From Rurimicrobium sp040387755 (GTDB lineage: Bacteria > Bacteroidota > Bacteroidia > Chitinophagales > Chitinophagaceae): DNA of 64,000 nucleotides. The translations under genes were made by a program, and so were the position numbers. Shown here in pieces: positions 54,724-63,119 of this stretch. The notes below the pieces were generated by a model. That model was not told where the DNA came from, did no database searches, and saw only the letters and a program-made list of their open reading frames with translations. Location: NCBI GenBank assembly GCA_040387755.1, contig JAZKDB010000001.1, positions 744,001 through 808,000 of the forward strand, in the 5' to 3' direction. The first letter of the stretch is position 1. Each line of letters starts with the position of its first letter.

Positions 54724-56949
54724 TTATTTCTCAATTTCTACTTCTTCGTTTTCTTTTATATTCATCATCATATTGTAATGTCCTTCGTGTTTGGTTTGTA
54801 CAAATATGTCTTTAAATACCTTTTTATACGTTTCTATTGTCCTATCTTGACGTTCAACGTATAAGTCGTCATTTATGCTGTGCGAACCATCATTAATCCA
54901 CGAAATCAAAGAACGACAAATTTCTTGCTCTTCTTTTGTTGAAAATTTGAGAATTAAATCATCGTCTCCATACTTGCCAAGTAGCTTAAAATAATTTTCA
55001 ATTATTCTCCGCATCACATTTTGTACTGTCAGCGTTGATTTTACATCTTCACTTTTCAATTCTTGCCATAAAAGTTCATAAGATGATTGAATTGGATTGT
55101 CCATTTTAAAACTCTGCAAACTTGTAACCTTATCGTTTTTTCTAAGAATCCAGAAATTTGTCTTGCTACAAGACTTTGTTCGTCCGTCAATGAAAGAAAC
55201 TTCTTTGTGAAAATAAACATTGTGAGTTAGCAATATCAACTGTCTAATATTTCCCTTGTCTTCTTTTATTTGCTTAATAACGTCTTTAATGAGTGTGCTA
55301 ACAACGAACAAAACATTACTGTCTAAGCTTGAAATTGGGTCATCAATTACTAAAATTCTCTCGTTGTTTACTTCATCTTCTGAAATACCCCCCTTAGTCA
55401 GTTGTAAGTAATAAAGAAATGTGATGAATGTAATTTCGCCTTCACTCAATGTTGTTTCAGCAACTGTGCCATCCTCACGTTGGATTTGATAAAATCCATC
55501 ATCTTGTGCAGGAACAATTTCAAAATTCAAAAATCCGTAGGATTTCAGTATTCTGTTTATTTCATCAATTGTTGGTTGAATACTTGTAACGTTTTTGTTT
55601 AGACTTTTTATTTCTGCGTCTAAGGTTTTGAATTCCAGAATTTTTGCTTTGTATTGTGAGTCTATGTTTGTTATGCCTGTTTCTAAACCATTCTTTTGAT
55701 TGTTGAATTGAGAAATTTCTGTTTTGTATTCTTCAACTAAATATCTCCAAATCGCTTTGATTAGATTACTTCTTTCAGTTGCATAGTTTGTAACAATGTC
55801 GTTGTGTTTTTTGATTTCAGTATTAGCTTGATTGATTAAATCCGAAATTAAATCAGCTTGTTCTCTTATTGAAATTAATTCAATACTTCTGCTGGGCTCT
55901 TTGACTTTGTTATTTAGGACCTCGTTATTTGTTGTGTTTTGGCTTATCAAAGTTTTCAAGTAAGCTGAAAACTTGTCAATGTCTAGTTTTGTGTTTATAA
56001 AAGATTTTTGATTGGCTTCAATTCCGTTTAATTGGTTAATGATGTTTTGAGTAAAATTGTTGTATTCTTGTTTTAACTCTTTGAGTTGTTTGATATCTTT
56101 TAAATATGTTTCGTCAAAAAAACTATCTATTTGTTTTTTAAAGTCGTCTGTTATTGTTTTTTGTTGGCAAAACGGACAGGTTGTATCTTCAATATACTCT
56201 TTCCCTTGATTAACCCAATCATTTATGTTTAGTCTTTGAATTAATTTCGCAATATCAACATCAGCTTTTCCAACAATTATTTTTTTCCAAATTTCATTAG
56301 TTTCAATTTCTAAAACTCTTTCAAATGAAATTTGGCTTATAAAGTCAATTCTTTCAGGTTGTTCTCCAAATATTGTTTCGGCTTTTGCTTGTAAGATATC
56401 AAGAGTTTCTAGTGGTGCTGAGTTACTTGAAGACTCTTGTAAAAGTTTACTTTTAAATGATTCTTTTTGCATTGAACCTTGAAATGCTTCTTTAAAAGCA
56501 ACTTCGTATTTCTTGTAAACTTTTATCCAAGTCGTTTCTTTAAAATCGTTTTCTATTTTGTTTTTGTCTGCCGTAAGTTTGTCAAACGTTTCGTGTTTTT
56601 TTATTCCGTCAGCTTTAATGGCTTTAAGTTCTTCGCTTTTTTGCTCAATTATTTTGATTTGTTCGGCAGTTGCTTCTCCAAGTGTAAAAACACCGTTTAA
56701 TTTACCTTTTCCAAAATTTCGTTCTCTAAACTCCTTGTTGTAAACCAATACTTTTAAAGGCAACGCATTTTGCCAAGTCAAAGAACTGCTATTGAATTTT
56801 TGGTCCGAATTGTCGTAAATGAAGTTTGATATTGTTGTCTTACCGCAACCATTTGCACCATAAATGAAATTGACTTTTTTCAAGTCGTTAAATTGCACAC
56901 CATGATTGTCGTATGTCGCTACATTTTTTATGTCAATTTGTTTTATCAT
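54724..56949 (-). CDS. AAA_13/RloC-like SMC-type ATPase
   Basis: 741 aa. Walker A YGANGCGKTTISNFIY (about 32). Two long coiled coils surround a CPFCQQ zinc-hook-like motif (about 265). ABC signature TLSEGEITFITFLYYLQL (about 505) and Walker B RILVIDDPISSLDSN (about 550), then a D-loop and LTHNVYFHKEV switch. The C-terminal MRRIIENYF (about 645) and NDGSHSIND (about 688) place Arg, Glu four residues later, and His in the order of the PrrC/RloC anticodon nuclease triad. RloC and Septu PtuA are antiphage ATPases of this build. It heads the HNH-coil-DUF4407 run; the array at 57209 begins 260 bp upstream. Confidence 0.85.
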   Translation of the reverse strand: MIKQIDIKNVATYDNHGVQFNDLKKVNFIYGANGCGKTTISNFIYDNSDQKFNSSSLTWQNALPLKVLVYNKEFRERNFGKGKLNGVFTLGEATAEQIKIIEQKSEELKAIKADGIKKHETFDKLTADKNKIENDFKETTWIKVYKKYEVAFKEAFQGSMQKESFKSKLLQESSSNSAPLETLDILQAKAETIFGEQPERIDFISQISFERVLEIETNEIWKKIIVGKADVDIAKLIQRLNINDWVNQGKEYIEDTTCPFCQQKTITDDFKKQIDSFFDETYLKDIKQLKELKQEYNNFTQNIINQLNGIEANQKSFINTKLDIDKFSAYLKTLISQNTTNNEVLNNKVKEPSRSIELISIREQADLISDLINQANTEIKKHNDIVTNYATERSNLIKAIWRYLVEEYKTEISQFNNQKNGLETGITNIDSQYKAKILEFKTLDAEIKSLNKNVTSIQPTIDEINRILKSYGFLNFEIVPAQDDGFYQIQREDGTVAETTLSEGEITFITFLYYLQLTKGGISEDEVNNERILVIDDPISSLDSNVLFVVSTLIKDVIKQIKEDKGNIRQLILLTHNVYFHKEVSFIDGRTKSCSKTNFWILRKNDKVTSLQSFKMDNPIQSSYELLWQELKSEDVKSTLTVQNVMRRIIENYFKLLGKYGDDDLILKFSTKEEQEICRSLISWINDGSHSINDDLYVERQDRTIETYKKVFKDIFVQTKHEGHYNMMMNIKENEEVEIEK

Positions 56950-57208
56950 TCTTTTACTTGTCTGTTTGCGATTGGCACGTTGAGGTTGTCGCTAACTCAT
57001 AAATACACCCAATTACTCCCCACAGTTTATTGAAATTCAATAATTATGTATTGAGTATTTCGTATATTTACAATTCATTTTAAGCGTTAATAATTACTCG
57101 TCACTAAATAATACATCAAACATAATACCTAATCCAATCGCTCGGCGGGGAAATTTCCACGATTTTTGAAAAAAACATAAAAAAAATTGAATATTACAAG
57201 TATAAGAT

Positions 57209-58048
57209 TCCCTTTGGCAACTCGGTAACTCTTTTCTGCCAACTTAGAACTCCCTACTGCCGACTTGGAACTTCCTACTGCCAACTTAGAATTCCCTACT
57301 GCCGACTTAGAACTTCCTACTGCAGACTTGGAACTCCCTACTGCTAACTTAGAATTCGCTACTGCCGACTTGGAACTCCCTACTACCAACTTGGAACTCC
57401 CTACTACCAACTTAGAATTCCCTACTGCTAACTTAGAATTCGCTACTGCCAACTTAGAATTCGCTACTGCCGACTTGGAACTCCCTACTGCAAGTTCAGA
57501 ACTTGCTACTGCCAGATGGAAACTTGCTACTGCGGAATGGGAACTTGCTATGGCGAGTATGGAATTTACTATGGCAAGTATGGAACTCCCATTGGCGAGT
57601 ATGGAATTTGCTTTGGCAAGTATGGAATTTACTATGGCGAGTATAGAACTTGCTATGGCGAGTATGGAATTTACTATGGCAAGTATGGAACTCCCATTGG
57701 CGAGTATGGAATTTGATTTGGCGAGTATGGAACTCCCTTTGGCGAGTATAAAACTTGCACCCCGATTGATGGAGTAAGCTCCCCGATTGATGGAGTGAGC
57801 ACCCCGATTGATGGAACTTGCACCCCGATTCATGGAACTTCCGCCCCGATTGATGGAACTTCCACCCCGATTGATGGAACTTGCACCCCGATTGATGGAA
57901 CTTGCACCCTGATTGATGGAGTGAGCACCCCGATTGATGGAGTGAGCACCCCGATTCATGGAACTTCCACCCCGATTCATGGAACTTGCTCCCCGGTTGA
58001 TGAACTAAGCACCGCCGGATATAGAACTTCCTCCTCCATGTATAGAAC
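57209..58048. repeat. 21-bp tandem repeat array, 40 units in three families
   Basis: Exactly 840 bp fill the gap between the ATPase and TMEM175 genes. Phased to end in GGAAC/GGAAT, it divides into 40 units of 21 bp (one 20/22 bp pair near 57986-58027). Family A (units 2-14) has inner CTACTGCCGACTT. Family B (17-26) has CTATGGCGAGTA. Family C (27-38) has CACCCCGATTGA. Units 14-16 are intermediate between A and B. All end T/A-TGGAA-C/T or close. Units 17-19 and 22-24 are identical in order, a 105 bp duplication. Flanks 56950-57208 and 58049-58202 hold no gene I can support. Confidence 0.93.
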
Positions 58049-58202
58049 CCGGATAGTCATTTGTGGCAGGAGCACTGTAATTTATGTTATTAGCTGCCAG
58101 GCTTAGCTGTACACACTAGTCGTAGCAAGAAAGTCCTGCCAGATGTACAGATTTGCTTTACCAGAGCATTTCGGCACATTGATATCGAAAGTGCAAACAG
58201 CC

Positions 58203-58841
58203 TTAGTCTTCCGCAGTCGGTACCTCAGCGGCAGGCTTATGCTCTTTCTTCTTTTTATTCATCACCAGGCTCATCAGGCCAAATGCACCATAACCAACAG
58301 GAGCTACTTTGGGGTTGAACCAGGCCAAAATGCAGACAAATACAAAAACGGCAATAGAGAAATAAGTATACTTCTTAATCTCACTCACTTCATGCGAAGC
58401 ATCTTCCACACAAAGCTTGTTTGCAGGGTTGAGGGCATATTTGTATATCCGGTAATTGATGAGGGAGGCTACTATATAATTGAGGTTGTAGAAAATGATA
58501 GGAATAGGCGTACTGTTATCATTCTCGAATACAAAAGCCGTAGAAAAGGGTAGAAAGGCTATAGACAAAAGCAGACAAAAATTGATAGCAATAAACTTGG
58601 TGTCATAAGCCACCACATATTTCATCAGGTCGTGGTGACGGTACCAAAACAAGCCAATCAAAAAGAAACTCAATATAGTACCAATAAAAATGGGTATTTC
58701 CTTGATTAGTTCCTTTAGGGCTTCGGCATTAGAGATACCATGTTCCAGGTGAGGTGGTTTAATCTCAATAATCATTAAAGTAATGGCGATGGCAAATACA
58801 GCATCACTAAACAATAAGATTCTTTCCAGTTGAAATTTCAT
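58203..58841 (-). CDS. TMEM175/DUF1211 family potassium channel-like protein
   Basis: 212 aa with six hydrophobic segments. The first helix has the signature FSDAVFAIAITLMIIEIKPP, the FSD motif that lines the pore in bacterial and lysosomal TMEM175 channels. A single repeat is present, as in bacterial tetrameric forms. A lysine-rich tail (NKKKKEHKPAAE) ends the protein. Ion conduction is inferred from the family. Its 3' end faces the 21-bp array. Confidence 0.85.
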   Translation of the reverse strand: MKFQLERILLFSDAVFAIAITLMIIEIKPPHLEHGISNAEALKELIKEIPIFIGTILSFFLIGLFWYRHHDLMKYVVAYDTKFIAINFCLLLSIAFLPFSTAFVFENDNSTPIPIIFYNLNYIVASLINYRIYKYALNPANKLCVEDASHEVSEIKKYTYFSIAVFVFVCILAWFNPKVAPVGYGAFGLMSLVMNKKKKEHKPAAEVPTAED

Positions 58842-58979
58842 GTTCCTGTTTTAATTATTAGGTAAATTATTTTAAATGTCTTTTAGAAATCATATTTCGA
58901 GGCTGTCAAAATAGCTATTTTATCATAAAAGCAAAAAAATAATAGCAACTATGTTTACTTTGACCCCGAATTCATCCCT

Positions 58980-60440
58980 ATGTCCCCCATTTTCCAAAAC
59001 AATAAAAAACTCTTTGCACTGCTGGCCTCTATAGTGCTGGCGCTGTTTTTCTTTTTATTCAATCCGTTGGCTCTCGATGCCAAAGCCAATCTCGTACTGG
59101 CTATTGCGGCTTTAATGATTAGCTGTTGGGTGCTAGACGCAATGCCCTTACCCGTAGTGGCCTTATTTCCCATTGTTCTCTTTCCGCTGTCGGGTATCTC
59201 CAGTCTCAAAGAGGTCACCAAATCCTACGCCGATTCCATCATCTTCCTCTTTATGGGAGGCTTTTTTATAGGCATCGCTATCGAGAAATGGCACCTGCAC
59301 AAGCGTATTGCCCTGGGCATTATCAACATTACAGGTACCAATGGCAACCGCATTATCCTCGGCTTTATTCTCGCTACAGGTTTCCTTAGCCTCTGGCTCA
59401 GTAACACCGCCACCACCATGATGATGTTTCCCATAGCCATGTCCGTCATCACCGTTATAGCTGCACACAATGACGAAGCAAGCGGTATCCGCAATTTCTC
59501 GCTGGTACTCATGCTCAGTATTGCCTACGCCTCCAATTTTGCTCTCGGTACCATTATTGGCACACCGCCCAATGTAGCTTATGTCAATTATATCCAGGAA
59601 AAGTTCAACTACACCATTGGTTTTACCGATTGGATGCTCGTCTTTATGCCCCTCACCATTGTTTTGTTTGTGATGTTGTATTGGGTATTGGTCAAATGGC
59701 TCTATCCCAACAAAATAAAACACAGCATAGAGGGTAAGGCTTATGTCAAAGAAGAATTGAAGAAATTGGGCAAGCTTTCGGTAGCCGAAAAAAGGGTATT
59801 GATTGTATTTGCCACAACAGTAGCCCTGTGGATTTTTAAAGATGTACTCAATGCCCTGCAAAAAGTTTTGTTGCTGGATGATACGATTATTGCCATGATA
59901 GGCGCTATCAGTCTGTTCATCATCCCCAGCGGAATGAAAGAAAAATCCGGCAAAGAAGCGCTGCTGGTATGGGAAGATACCGCTAAAATGGCCTGGGGTA
60001 TTTTAATCCTCTTTGGCGGAGGCATAGCCCTGGCCAAGTCATTGGAAGAAGCCATGCTGATGGATAAACTCGGCACCTATATTGCCTCCTATGCTTCAGA
60101 GAATATTTTTGTGATGATACTCGTCGTTACGGCTCTGTCTATCTTCCTCAGCGAAGTAATGAGCAATGTAGCGCAAGTAATTGTGATGGCCCCGGTCATT
60201 ACCTCTGTAGCTCTGGCCATGGGCATCGACCCCTTGTTGTTGGGCATCCCTATGACCCTCGGCGCCAGTTGTGCCAGCATGTTGCCCATGGGCACTCCAC
60301 CCAATGCTATTGTATTTGCCAGCGGTTTTATCAAAATAAAAGACATGATAAAGGCAGGCTTTGTCCTCAATCTGGTCTGCACTATCCTCATCGCTATCTT
60401 TTGCTGGTTGGTACAACCCATGATTATGAAACTCATGTAG
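58980..60440 (+). CDS. SLC13/DASS family sodium-coupled anion transporter
   Basis: 486 aa with 11-12 hydrophobic segments. The signature parts of the divalent anion:Na+ symporters are GFLSLWLSNTATTMMMFPIA (SNT motif, first sodium site) and LGASCASMLPMGTPPNAIVFASG near the C-terminus (second). Family members import succinate, malate, fumarate or sulfate; the NaDC-type motif favours dicarboxylates. It stands alone; GC-rich REP-like elements start right after its stop at 60440. Confidence 0.9.
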   Translation: MSPIFQNNKKLFALLASIVLALFFFLFNPLALDAKANLVLAIAALMISCWVLDAMPLPVVALFPIVLFPLSGISSLKEVTKSYADSIIFLFMGGFFIGIAIEKWHLHKRIALGIINITGTNGNRIILGFILATGFLSLWLSNTATTMMMFPIAMSVITVIAAHNDEASGIRNFSLVLMLSIAYASNFALGTIIGTPPNVAYVNYIQEKFNYTIGFTDWMLVFMPLTIVLFVMLYWVLVKWLYPNKIKHSIEGKAYVKEELKKLGKLSVAEKRVLIVFATTVALWIFKDVLNALQKVLLLDDTIIAMIGAISLFIIPSGMKEKSGKEALLVWEDTAKMAWGILILFGGGIALAKSLEEAMLMDKLGTYIASYASENIFVMILVVTALSIFLSEVMSNVAQVIVMAPVITSVALAMGIDPLLLGIPMTLGASCASMLPMGTPPNAIVFASGFIKIKDMIKAGFVLNLVCTILIAIFCWLVQPMIMKLM

Positions 60441-60577
60441 CTAGCTGCTCCCCTTTTAGGGGAGCTGTCCGCAGGACTGAGGGGTAAATAAAATGAAATA
60501 TAACTAACCCCTTCCCCCTTCGGGGAATCCCCTCGGTAGGGGAAGAGTGATGAGTAAACCTGCTCCCCTTTTTAGGT

Positions 60578-60914
60578 GAGCTGTCCGGAGGACTGAGGGG
60601 TAGTATTACTCACATCCGAGGTGTAGGAATTTTCTCATTTGAGGGTTAAATTGCTCCCCCTTTTAGGGGAGCTGTCCGGAGGACTGAGGGGTAGTATTAC
60701 TCACATCCGAGGTGTAGGAATTTNNNNNNNNNNNNNNNNNNNNNNNNNNNNNNNNNNNNNNNNNNNNNNNNNNNNNNNNNNNNNNNNNNNNNNNNNNNNN
60801 NNNNNNNNNNNNNNNNNNNNNNNGAGCTGTCCGGAGGACTGAGGGGTAGTATTACTCACATCCGAGGTGTAGGAATTTTCTCATTTGAGGGTTAAATTGC
60901 TCCCCCTTTTAGGG
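60578..60914. repeat. 91-bp tandem repeat spanning the assembly gap
   Basis: The unit begins GAGCTGTCC and carries TAGTATTACTCACATCCGAG, a TTTGAGGGTTAAATTG part and a type I hairpin. Copies start at 60578, 60669 and 60824, with a further hairpin start at 60915. The second copy is broken by 100 N, so the true copy number is unknown. Confidence 0.85.
60724..60823. other. Assembly gap (100 N)
   Basis: A run of exactly 100 N inside the 91-bp repeat; the round length suggests a placeholder of unknown size. Coordinates to the right are relative to it. Confidence 0.99.
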
Positions 60915-61003
60915 GAGCTGTCCGCAGGACTGAGGGGTAACGTTGTTCCCTTTCGAACAGCAATTGTTAATACAATAAAGGATAAAATGTCATTTTAATA
61001 GCA

Positions 61004-61372
61004 ATGAATAATTCTCAAAACATCAACAACCAAAAACACCTGAAGCAGTTTAGAAAGACTTTGAGAAGTAATTTGACACCTGCAGAAGCTAAACTCTGGC
61101 TTTGTCTAAAGAATAAACAATTAGATGGAAAAAGGTTTAGAAGGCAGTTTAGTATTGGTAATTACATACTCGATTTTTATTGTCCCGAACAAAAGATTGC
61201 AGTAGAACTTGATGGTAAACATCACTTTACTCCTGAGGGCAGAATGATTGATGATGAAAGAGATCTTTTTTTATCAGCTCAGGGAATAAGAGTTCTTCGC
61301 TTCGAAAATATTCGTGTATTTCAGCAATTAGAAAATTTACTTGAAGAGATTAAAATGAATTTTATTAGCTGA
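61004..61372 (+). CDS. DUF559 endonuclease-like protein inside REP cluster
   Basis: 122 aa, single DUF559 domain related to Vsr-type PD-(D/E)xK nucleases. Parts: NLTPAEAKLWLCLKNKQLDG, RRQFSIGNYILDFYCPEQKIAVELDGKHHF (catalytic Asp, then Glu-x-Asp-Gly), ERDLFLSAQGIRVLRFEN. It is flanked on both sides by the hairpins of this cluster, which end right at its start and begin 1-2 bp after its stop. Its base composition is that of the genome rather than of the repeats. A nuclease linked to spread or maintenance of the elements is possible but unproved. Confidence 0.88.
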   Translation: MNNSQNINNQKHLKQFRKTLRSNLTPAEAKLWLCLKNKQLDGKRFRRQFSIGNYILDFYCPEQKIAVELDGKHHFTPEGRMIDDERDLFLSAQGIRVLRFENIRVFQQLENLLEEIKMNFIS

Positions 61373-61373
61373 C

Positions 61374-61650
61374 CCCTTCCCCCTTCGGGGACTTCCCCTA
61401 GGCAGGGGAAGAGTGATGAGTAAGCCTGCTCCCTCTTTTAGGGGAGCTGTCCGGAGGACTGAGGGGTAATAAAATTTTATTAACTAAGCCCTTCCCCCTT
61501 CGGGTACTTCCCCTAGGCAGGGGAAGAGTAATGAGTAAACCTGCTCCCCCATTTAGGGGAGCTGTCCGGAGGACTGAGGGGTAAATAAAATGGAAATTAG
61601 CTGACCCCTTCCCCCTTCGAGTATTTCCCCTAATAGGGGAAGAGTGATGA
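61374..61650. repeat. REP-like GC-rich palindromes, right cluster
   Basis: Three type II elements (61374-61420, 61490-61534, 61600-61650) alternate with two type I elements (about 61427-61468 and 61541-61583), the same pairing as in the left cluster. Small changes (GGGGACTT, GGGTACTT, GAGTATTT in the type II loop) show independent decay. Confidence 0.85.
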
Positions 61651-61663
61651 GATTAAAAATTTA

Positions 61664-61701
61664 AAACAGCAACACTAATTGGATTAGCGCTGCTGTTTTT
61701 T
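61664..61701. terminator. Terminator after queD
   Basis: AAAACAGCA pairs with TGCTGTTTT, with an inner CTAAT/ATTAG stem and internal mismatches. T-tracts on either side; it lies 24 bp beyond the queD stop on the minus strand. Confidence 0.7.
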
Positions 61702-61724
61702 GTTGTGTATGGGTAATCTATTTT

Positions 61725-62177
61725 CTAATTATCATTCAGAAACCACTCTGCAAAAGAAGTGGGTGTTTCATCCAGCCTGATGCTCACCAGTTGTATATGA
61801 GGAGGAAATAATGATTTGATGGAATCAACAAAATGCAACAATAGATTTTCGCAAGTAGGTTGGAAAGGCACCAGAATTACTTTTTCAAATTCATTGGCAA
61901 TCACCTCCGATTTGGAATAAGGAGCCTGCTCGTTGAGTACCAGAGCGTGATCGTAGATATTTATAATCTTTTCTTTGACAATCTTTTTCAAATCACCAAA
62001 ATCAATTACCATACCTAGTTTTACATCATTGTTATCCATTATTGGTTTGCCCATCAATGTAACACTCAGATGATAAGTATGCCCATGAATATTTTTACAA
62101 GGCCCATCATAACCATACAAGGCATGGGCCATATCGAAAGTGAATTTTTTGGTAACTCTTACTTTTTGTGTATTCAT
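61725..62177 (-). CDS. queD: 6-carboxytetrahydropterin synthase (PTPS family)
   Basis: 150 aa. Zinc and active-site motif FDMAHALYGYDGPCKNIHGH with the catalytic Cys and three histidines, GMVIDFGDLKKIVKEKI, HALVLNE, PTCENLLLHFVDSI, and RLDETPTSFAEW near the end with the substrate Glu. It makes the pterin in queuosine synthesis; a 6-pyruvoyltetrahydropterin synthase activity cannot be excluded. It lies 12 bp downstream of the tryptophan dioxygenase gene, in the same direction, so the three genes form one run. Confidence 0.88.
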   Translation of the reverse strand: MNTQKVRVTKKFTFDMAHALYGYDGPCKNIHGHTYHLSVTLMGKPIMDNNDVKLGMVIDFGDLKKIVKEKIINIYDHALVLNEQAPYSKSEVIANEFEKVILVPFQPTCENLLLHFVDSIKSLFPPHIQLVSIRLDETPTSFAEWFLNDN

Positions 62178-62189
62178 AAAATATGTCTG

Positions 62190-63104
62190 CTAGAGATTTT
62201 CTCCCCAATGTTCTAACTCTTCTGCGCTCCAAAGGTCGGGAAAGAAAATTCTTCTTTGGTATTTTGGATGCATATATTTTCTCCAGTCACTTCCTCCGGT
62301 AGCTTCGGCATTACCCAGATATTTGCCGGCAGCATCATAATGAGCCATTACCCAGGTTACATTTACCGTATAATCATAATGTCTCATTGCCTGAATAAGT
62401 GCAGGGTTATTGCGCACCTCTTCAGGTAATTGTTTGAATTTTGTCCAAAGGTTGCTTTGGTTATAGCCTTTCATTTTGTCCAGAAACATTGTTTTATATT
62501 TCTCTTCAAACAAACGGATTAAGGTTGTCTTTTTACCCGTGCTGTGGTCTTTTCCTGCTGCCTGCCAATAAAGATGATCGTAGGCATGCTCATACGGAGT
62601 ATCGCGGTTAATGGTAGCTCTGAAACGGTAATCTATCAGATTGATTAATTCAGTAGAGGCAAATTCAATGACCCGGTATTGCGCACTCTGAAAACCACTG
62701 GCAGGAGTCAGTGTGTTACGGAATTTAAAATACTGTTCCGGCTCCATGCCATCACCCATAATATCAAAAGAAGTGGATAGCATATCAAAATAGCGGCTGA
62801 TACGGCGCAGTTTTTCGGTAAAGAAAGCTGCCTCAACAGATTCAGTGTTGCTCACCTGATCTATTTCCCAAAGCACCATTTTGAACAATAGTTCGTTGAT
62901 TTGATGGTACATAATAAAGACCATTTCATCGGGTAGGGTGGTGCGCTGAGTTTGAAGACTTAATAAAGCTTCAGGCATAATATAATCCCAATAGGTAATG
63001 GGTTTGGCCCAAACCAATCCTTCCAGATGCACATCGGGATTCTGATCGATGGCGGTATATTTTTCGCTGATACGTTTCAGCAACTCTTCTTTGATATTAT
63101 CCAT
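62190..63104 (-). CDS. kynA: Tryptophan 2,3-dioxygenase
   Basis: 304 aa haem enzyme opening the indole ring of L-tryptophan to N-formylkynurenine. Motifs: MVFIMYHQINELLFKMVLWE, SFDIMGDGMEPEQYFKFRNTLTPASGFQSAQYR (conserved substrate-binding FR..L), DTPYEHAYDHLYW and ATGGSDWRKYM. The length is shorter than the ~400 aa eukaryotic form and the N-terminus is intact. It lies 15 bp from the kmo gene and probably is translated from one message with it. Confidence 0.92.
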   Translation of the reverse strand: MDNIKEELLKRISEKYTAIDQNPDVHLEGLVWAKPITYWDYIMPEALLSLQTQRTTLPDEMVFIMYHQINELLFKMVLWEIDQVSNTESVEAAFFTEKLRRISRYFDMLSTSFDIMGDGMEPEQYFKFRNTLTPASGFQSAQYRVIEFASTELINLIDYRFRATINRDTPYEHAYDHLYWQAAGKDHSTGKKTTLIRLFEEKYKTMFLDKMKGYNQSNLWTKFKQLPEEVRNNPALIQAMRHYDYTVNVTWVMAHYDAAGKYLGNAEATGGSDWRKYMHPKYQRRIFFPDLWSAEELEHWGENL

Positions 63105-63119
63105 AGTGCAGCTATTTTT

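Larger units (their letters stand above)
60443..61003. repeat. REP-like GC-rich palindromes, left cluster
   Basis: Two hairpin types alternate with no gene. Type I: GCTCCCC, a short AT loop, GGGGAGC, then TGTCCGGAGGAC and TGAGGGGTA (near 60445-60486, 60561-60602, 60651-60693, 60824-60848, 60898-60939). Type II: CCCCTTCCCCCTTCGGGGA, then TCCCCTCGGTAGGGGAAGAG and TGATGAG (60508-60554). Their spacing resembles BIME mosaics. Includes the N gap. Confidence 0.85.

Noticed and set aside
57265..57777. Plus-strand coding gene in the array
   Set aside because: Begins at a TTG inside a repeat unit and is explained by the seven-codon period; the same holds for the minus-strand and third-frame readings.
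57209..58048. CRISPR array
   Set aside because: The pitch of 21 bp is too short, there are no unique spacers between repeats, and no cas gene is near.
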